A stretch of DNA of 8,604 nt, from NCBI GenBank assembly GCA_900553135.1, contig USCO01000092.1, forward strand, positions 1 to 8,604, in the 5' to 3' direction. Each line of letters begins with the position of its first letter. Position 1 is the first letter of the stretch. This stretch comes from an uncultured Eubacteriales bacterium. GTDB taxonomy: Bacteria > Bacillota > Clostridia > Oscillospirales > Oscillospiraceae. Under the pieces are notes generated by a model. That model was given only the letters and a program-made list of their open reading frames with translations, was not told where the DNA came from and searched no databases. The position numbers and the translations under genes were made by a program. Shown piece by piece: positions 6,500 through 8,604 of the stretch.

Positions 6500-6551
6500 T
6501 GATTTTTCCAGTTCAAACCGGGCCTTGTCCCGGCCCAAACTGCAAAAATCA
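6500..6551 (-). promoter_or_regulatory. Long RNA hairpin before the ATPase gene, alternative to the upstream terminator
   Basis: Outer arms 6500-6507 and 6544-6551 form 8 bp. One mismatch follows (6508/6543), then 14 pairs between 6509-6522 and 6529-6542 around a 6-base loop. Four consecutive positions (6514-6517 with 6534-6537) pair as G-U only when read as minus-strand RNA; on the plus strand they would be A-C clashes. That asymmetry argues for a structure acting in the operon's transcript. Its first arm (6551-6544, UGAUUUUU) is also the U-tract of the terminator-like hairpin at 6554-6581. Confidence 0.65.
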
Positions 6552-6581
6552 AAACCGGGCCGGCCGGTTGGCCGGCCCGGT
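6543..6581 (-). terminator. Strong terminator-like hairpin between lipoprotein and ATPase genes
   Basis: Bases 6554-6565 and 6570-6581 form a perfect 12-bp, very GC-rich stem with a 4-base loop. On the minus strand UUUGAUUUUUG (6553-6543) follows. It lies 32 bases after the lipoprotein stop. It probably ends or stabilises most transcripts at this point, so that more substrate-binding protein than membrane complex is made. That pattern is known for several ABC importer operons; here it is inferred. Confidence 0.8.
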
Positions 6582-6613
6582 GATTCGGGTCTTTCAAAGG
6601 TTGGCGCGGGGGA

Positions 6614-7885
6614 TCAGGCCACCACGACGCCCTTCACCAGATAGTTCATGCTGCCGGTGATGACGCTGTCCTCCACGGAGGGGCCGCCGGCGGGCACGAT
6701 CTCGGTGTTGGCGGGCACCACCACCTGGTCGTCCTTCACCTCATCCCGGTCGCTGGTCACCAGGGGAGCGTCCACCTTCTCGATGGAGGCCTTGCCGTCG
6801 GTGACAGTGATGTTCAGCTTCACGCCGGAGAACACGTCCCACTCGCCGGAGGCGATCAGGGCCTTGACCTGGTCAATGGCATCCTGAGTGCCGGCAGCGC
6901 AGTTGTCGCTCAGGGGGGACACGTCAACCATGCCCTCGTTCAGGCCGCCGTAGTAGGCGGGGCCGCCCATCTTCTCCACGAACTGGTCGGCAGACTCACA
7001 GTCCATAGCGGTCTGGATGGCCAGCTTGTAGTACACGTCCCAGTTCCACACAGGAGCGGTGAGGTGGGCAGCGGGGGCGTCGGCGGTCATGTCGGAGTTG
7101 TAGCCGCAGCCGAACTGACCGGCCTTCTCAGCGGCCAGCTGGGGCTGAGCGGAGTCACAGTGCTGGGCGATGACGCCGCAGCCGTAGCTCTTGATGAGCT
7201 CCTCGGCAAAGGCATACTCGTTGACCTCGTCGGTCCAGGTGCCCAGCTCCTTGACATAGACGGTGGCGTTGGGGTTCACAGCCTGCACGCCCAGGGTGAA
7301 GCCGTTGATGCCGGAGCAGGTCTCGGCGTACTCGGTGTCATAGGCGGAGACATAGCCGATGTTGTTGTTGCCGGTCTCCAGGCTCTTGAGACCCGCGGCG
7401 ATGCCGGCCAGGTAGCGGGCCTGATAGATGCGGCCGAAGTAGTTATTGTAGTTGGTGTCGTTGCTCTTGAAGCCGGTGGCGTGGGAGAAGATCACGTCAG
7501 GATACTCCTGGGCCTTCACTTCCATCTCGTTGAGGTAACCAAAGGAGATGCCGAAGATGATGTTGCAGCCCTCGCCCACCAGGGTGTCCACGGCGGCGCC
7601 CACCTGGGTGTCGTCCTCAGGAACCTGGTCCACGATGACCAGCTGGGTGTCGGGGTCCATGCCCAGCTCTTCCATGGCCTTGGTGATGCCGGTGTGGTGA
7701 GCATAGGTGTAGCCGGCGGTGTCGCTCTTCTTGTTGATATAGATGGCGCCCACCTTAAAGTCGGAATTGCTGCCGGTCTGGCTGCCGCTGGTGCTGGCAT
7801 TGCTGCCGGCGTCGCTGCCGCCGCCGCAGGCGGCAAGACCCAGAATCATAGCCATGGCCATGACAAATGCGAGAAGTTTCTTCAT
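6614..7885 (-). CDS. BMP-family (PnrA/NupN-like) substrate-binding lipoprotein of an ABC importer
   Basis: 423 residues. Lipoprotein signal peptide MKKLLAF...GLAAC with the lipidated Cys at 20, then a Gly/Ser/Asn/Asp linker (21-42) holding the domain away from the membrane. The body (about 43-385) follows the BMP/PnrA fold of periplasmic-type binding proteins: FKVGAIYI start strand, GCNIIFGISFGY (106-117), ARYLAGIAAGLKS (156-168), IGYVSAYDTEYAE (176-188) and GINGFTLGVQAVNP (192-205). Characterised BMP proteins bind purine nucleosides (PnrA of Treponema pallidum, NupN of Bacillus subtilis). With xpt just upstream, a nucleobase or nucleoside is the best guess; I cannot tell which from the residues. 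An extra Val/Pro-rich tail (about 386-423) follows the core. The start at 7885 is preceded by AAGGAGG. The 169-base gap to the ATPase holds two hairpins. Confidence 0.93.
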   Translation of the reverse strand: MKKLLAFVMAMAMILGLAACGGGSDAGSNASTSGSQTGSNSDFKVGAIYINKKSDTAGYTYAHHTGITKAMEELGMDPDTQLVIVDQVPEDDTQVGAAVDTLVGEGCNIIFGISFGYLNEMEVKAQEYPDVIFSHATGFKSNDTNYNNYFGRIYQARYLAGIAAGLKSLETGNNNIGYVSAYDTEYAETCSGINGFTLGVQAVNPNATVYVKELGTWTDEVNEYAFAEELIKSYGCGVIAQHCDSAQPQLAAEKAGQFGCGYNSDMTADAPAAHLTAPVWNWDVYYKLAIQTAMDCESADQFVEKMGGPAYYGGLNEGMVDVSPLSDNCAAGTQDAIDQVKALIASGEWDVFSGVKLNITVTDGKASIEKVDAPLVTSDRDEVKDDQVVVPANTEIVPAGGPSVEDSVITGSMNYLVKGVVVA

Positions 7886-7894
7886 TGCAAAAGT

Positions 7895-7901
7895 CCTCCT
7901 T
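7895..7901 (-). promoter_or_regulatory. Strong RBS of the binding lipoprotein
   Basis: AAGGAGG on the minus strand, 9 bases before ATG 7885. It is the longest Shine-Dalgarno match seen in the operon, in keeping with high expression of the binding protein. Confidence 0.85.
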
Positions 7902-7924
7902 GTGTCGATCGTTTCATCCTTCTT

Positions 7925-7957
7925 CTTATATTAAAACCAGCCTGAGCCGGTTTTAAT
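7925..7957 (-). terminator. Hairpin between xpt and lipoprotein genes (terminator or attenuator, with overlapping -10-like box)
   Basis: Bases 7930-7941 and 7946-7957 form a 12-bp stem (one G-U) with loop UCAG on the minus strand. It begins 14 bases after the xpt stop. The four Us sit mainly inside the stem and AAUAUAAG follows, so termination is likely leaky. TATAAG (7930-7925) resembles a -10 box, but no good -35 lies 16-18 bases upstream; the best alternative pair, TTAAAA and TAATAT, is weak. Partial read-through from xpt is my preferred reading. Confidence 0.6.
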
Positions 7958-7971
7958 CACCCGCGCCTTGC

Positions 7972-8547
7972 TCAGTCCACAAACTCCACGCCGGTCTCCT
8001 CGTTCATGGACTTCACCCGGGCCAGAGACTCCACCCGAAGTCCCTCGGCACGCAGCCGGTCGCCGCCGGGCTGGAAGGCCTTCTCGATGACGATGCCCGC
8101 GCCCGCAAGCTCGGCCCCGGCGTCCTTCACCAGCTTGGCCAGCCCCTCCAGGGCGGCGCCGTTGGCCAAAAAGTCGTCGATGAGCAGCACCTTGTCCCCA
8201 GGGCCCAGGAATTCCTTGGCCACGATGATGTTATACACACGACCGTGGGTAAAGGACTCCACCTGAGAGGTGTACACCTCACCGGCAATGTTCTTGGTCT
8301 GATTCTTCTTGGCAAAAATCACCGGACAGTGAAAAAACTGCGCCGTAACACAAGCGATCCCGATGCCGGAGGCCTCGATGGTCAAAATCTTGTTCACGTC
8401 GCAGTCTGCAAAACGGCGCTTGAATTCCTTGCCCATTTCCGCGAAAAGGGTAACATCCATCTGGTGGTTCAGAAAACTGTCCACCTTCAGCACGTCGGTC
8501 CCCTTCACTTTTCCATCCTTACGGATGCGCTCTTTCAAAAGCTCCAT
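7972..8547 (-). CDS. xpt: Xanthine phosphoribosyltransferase
   Basis: 191 residues, near the 194 of Bacillus subtilis Xpt. A cytoplasmic purine salvage enzyme: xanthine + PRPP gives XMP + pyrophosphate, and Xpt-type enzymes often also use guanine. The N-terminus MELLKERI and the block LKVDSFLNHQMD (20-31) are diagnostic. TIEASGIGIA (56-65) begins the core. The PRPP-binding motif VLLIDDFLANGAA (120-132) has both Asp residues, and GIVIEKAFQPGGDRL (151-165) with RVESLARVKSM (171-181) closes the family pattern. No key residue is missing. A GTG two codons upstream (8553) is in frame, but it overlaps the AGGAG site, so ATG 8547 is preferred. First gene of the purine module in this window; the importer follows 86 bases after its stop. 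Confidence 0.96.
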   Translation of the reverse strand: MELLKERIRKDGKVKGTDVLKVDSFLNHQMDVTLFAEMGKEFKRRFADCDVNKILTIEASGIGIACVTAQFFHCPVIFAKKNQTKNIAGEVYTSQVESFTHGRVYNIIVAKEFLGPGDKVLLIDDFLANGAALEGLAKLVKDAGAELAGAGIVIEKAFQPGGDRLRAEGLRVESLARVKSMNEETGVEFVD

Positions 8548-8552
8548 GGCCA

Positions 8553-8557
8553 CTCCT
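8553..8557 (-). promoter_or_regulatory. RBS that decides the xpt start
   Basis: AGGAG on the minus strand ends 5 bases before ATG 8547. The alternative GTG at 8553 would share its first G with this site and could not use it. This fixes the enzyme at 191 rather than 193 residues. Confidence 0.75.
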
Positions 8558-8589
8558 CGCCTTCTTTTGGAAAAATTTACCGCTCCACG

Positions 8590-8604
8590 AAAAAAGAACG
8601 GCGT
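8590..8604 (-). promoter_or_regulatory. Possible 3' end of a terminator/attenuator upstream of xpt (cut by the window)
   Basis: The first minus-strand bases are ACGCCGTTC followed by six Ts (8595-8590), 43 bases before ATG 8547. A GC-rich half-stem with a T-run is what the end of an intrinsic terminator looks like. In many Firmicutes xpt is controlled by a guanine riboswitch with such a terminator. The other stem half and any aptamer lie outside the window, so this is only suggestive. Confidence 0.3.

Noticed and set aside
6445..6597. Longer N-terminus for the ABC ATPase (start at 6597)
   Set aside because: The extra 51 codons cover two hairpins, show no similarity to the family and have no ribosome binding site as good as GGGAG before 6444.
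4843..6660. 605-codon open frame on the plus strand opposite the ABC ATPase
   Set aside because: Leu/His/Gly/Val-rich shadow of the ATPase codons, no recognisable motif, and no terminator or operon partner on the plus strand.
1..8604. Mobile element, prophage, CRISPR array, tRNA or a novel defence system
   Set aside because: I found no transposase, integrase, regularly spaced repeats, tRNA cloverleaf or defence-type domain; the six genes are explained by purine uptake/salvage and a surface glycosidase.

Overview
The window reads as a stretch of chromosome from a GC-rich, Gram-positive, probably anaerobic Clostridia relative. An Oscillospiraceae-type gut bacterium is my best guess, by inference from the GC-rich codon use, a lipobox substrate-binding protein, S-layer homology (SLH) domains and strong AGGAGG-type ribosome binding sites. 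All six genes I support lie on the minus strand, so transcription runs from high to low coordinates. No mobile element, phage gene, CRISPR array, tRNA or rRNA was seen.

Purine module (8604 down to 2744). First comes xpt, xanthine phosphoribosyltransferase (8547-7972). It is followed by a complete BMP/NupNOPQ-type ABC importer: a lipoprotein that captures the substrate (7885-6614), a double-NBD ATPase (6444-4846) and two BPD_transp_2 permeases (4844-3729 and 3742-2744). The last three genes are tightly packed, with a 1-nt gap and then a 14-nt overlap, which indicates translational coupling. The likely logic is that the importer brings in a purine nucleobase or nucleoside and Xpt traps xanthine (or guanine) as the nucleotide using PRPP. 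Three RNA hairpins punctuate the operon: one after xpt and two between the lipoprotein and the ATPase. They probably set different expression levels for the parts. The right edge may hold the last bases of an attenuator upstream of xpt.

Intergenic 2380-2743. This stretch is almost entirely a row of adjacent inverted repeats (2493-2703). It includes a UUCG-loop terminator for the purine operon, and then a promoter and ribosome binding site for the next gene.

Surface glycosidase (2379-151). This is a separate transcription unit encoding a secreted 742-residue protein: signal peptide, small TPR-like Cys-rich helical domain, GH26-like catalytic domain, Ig-like domain and three SLH repeats for cell-wall anchoring. 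A near-perfect bidirectional terminator (105-140) closes it. The left 104 bases hold two more hairpins and no gene I can support.

Overall this is mostly ordinary metabolism. The parts most worth a second look are the paired, mutually exclusive hairpins at 6500-6581, the hairpin array at 2493-2703, the degenerate second ATP site of the ABC ATPase, and the unusual architecture of the SLH glycosidase.
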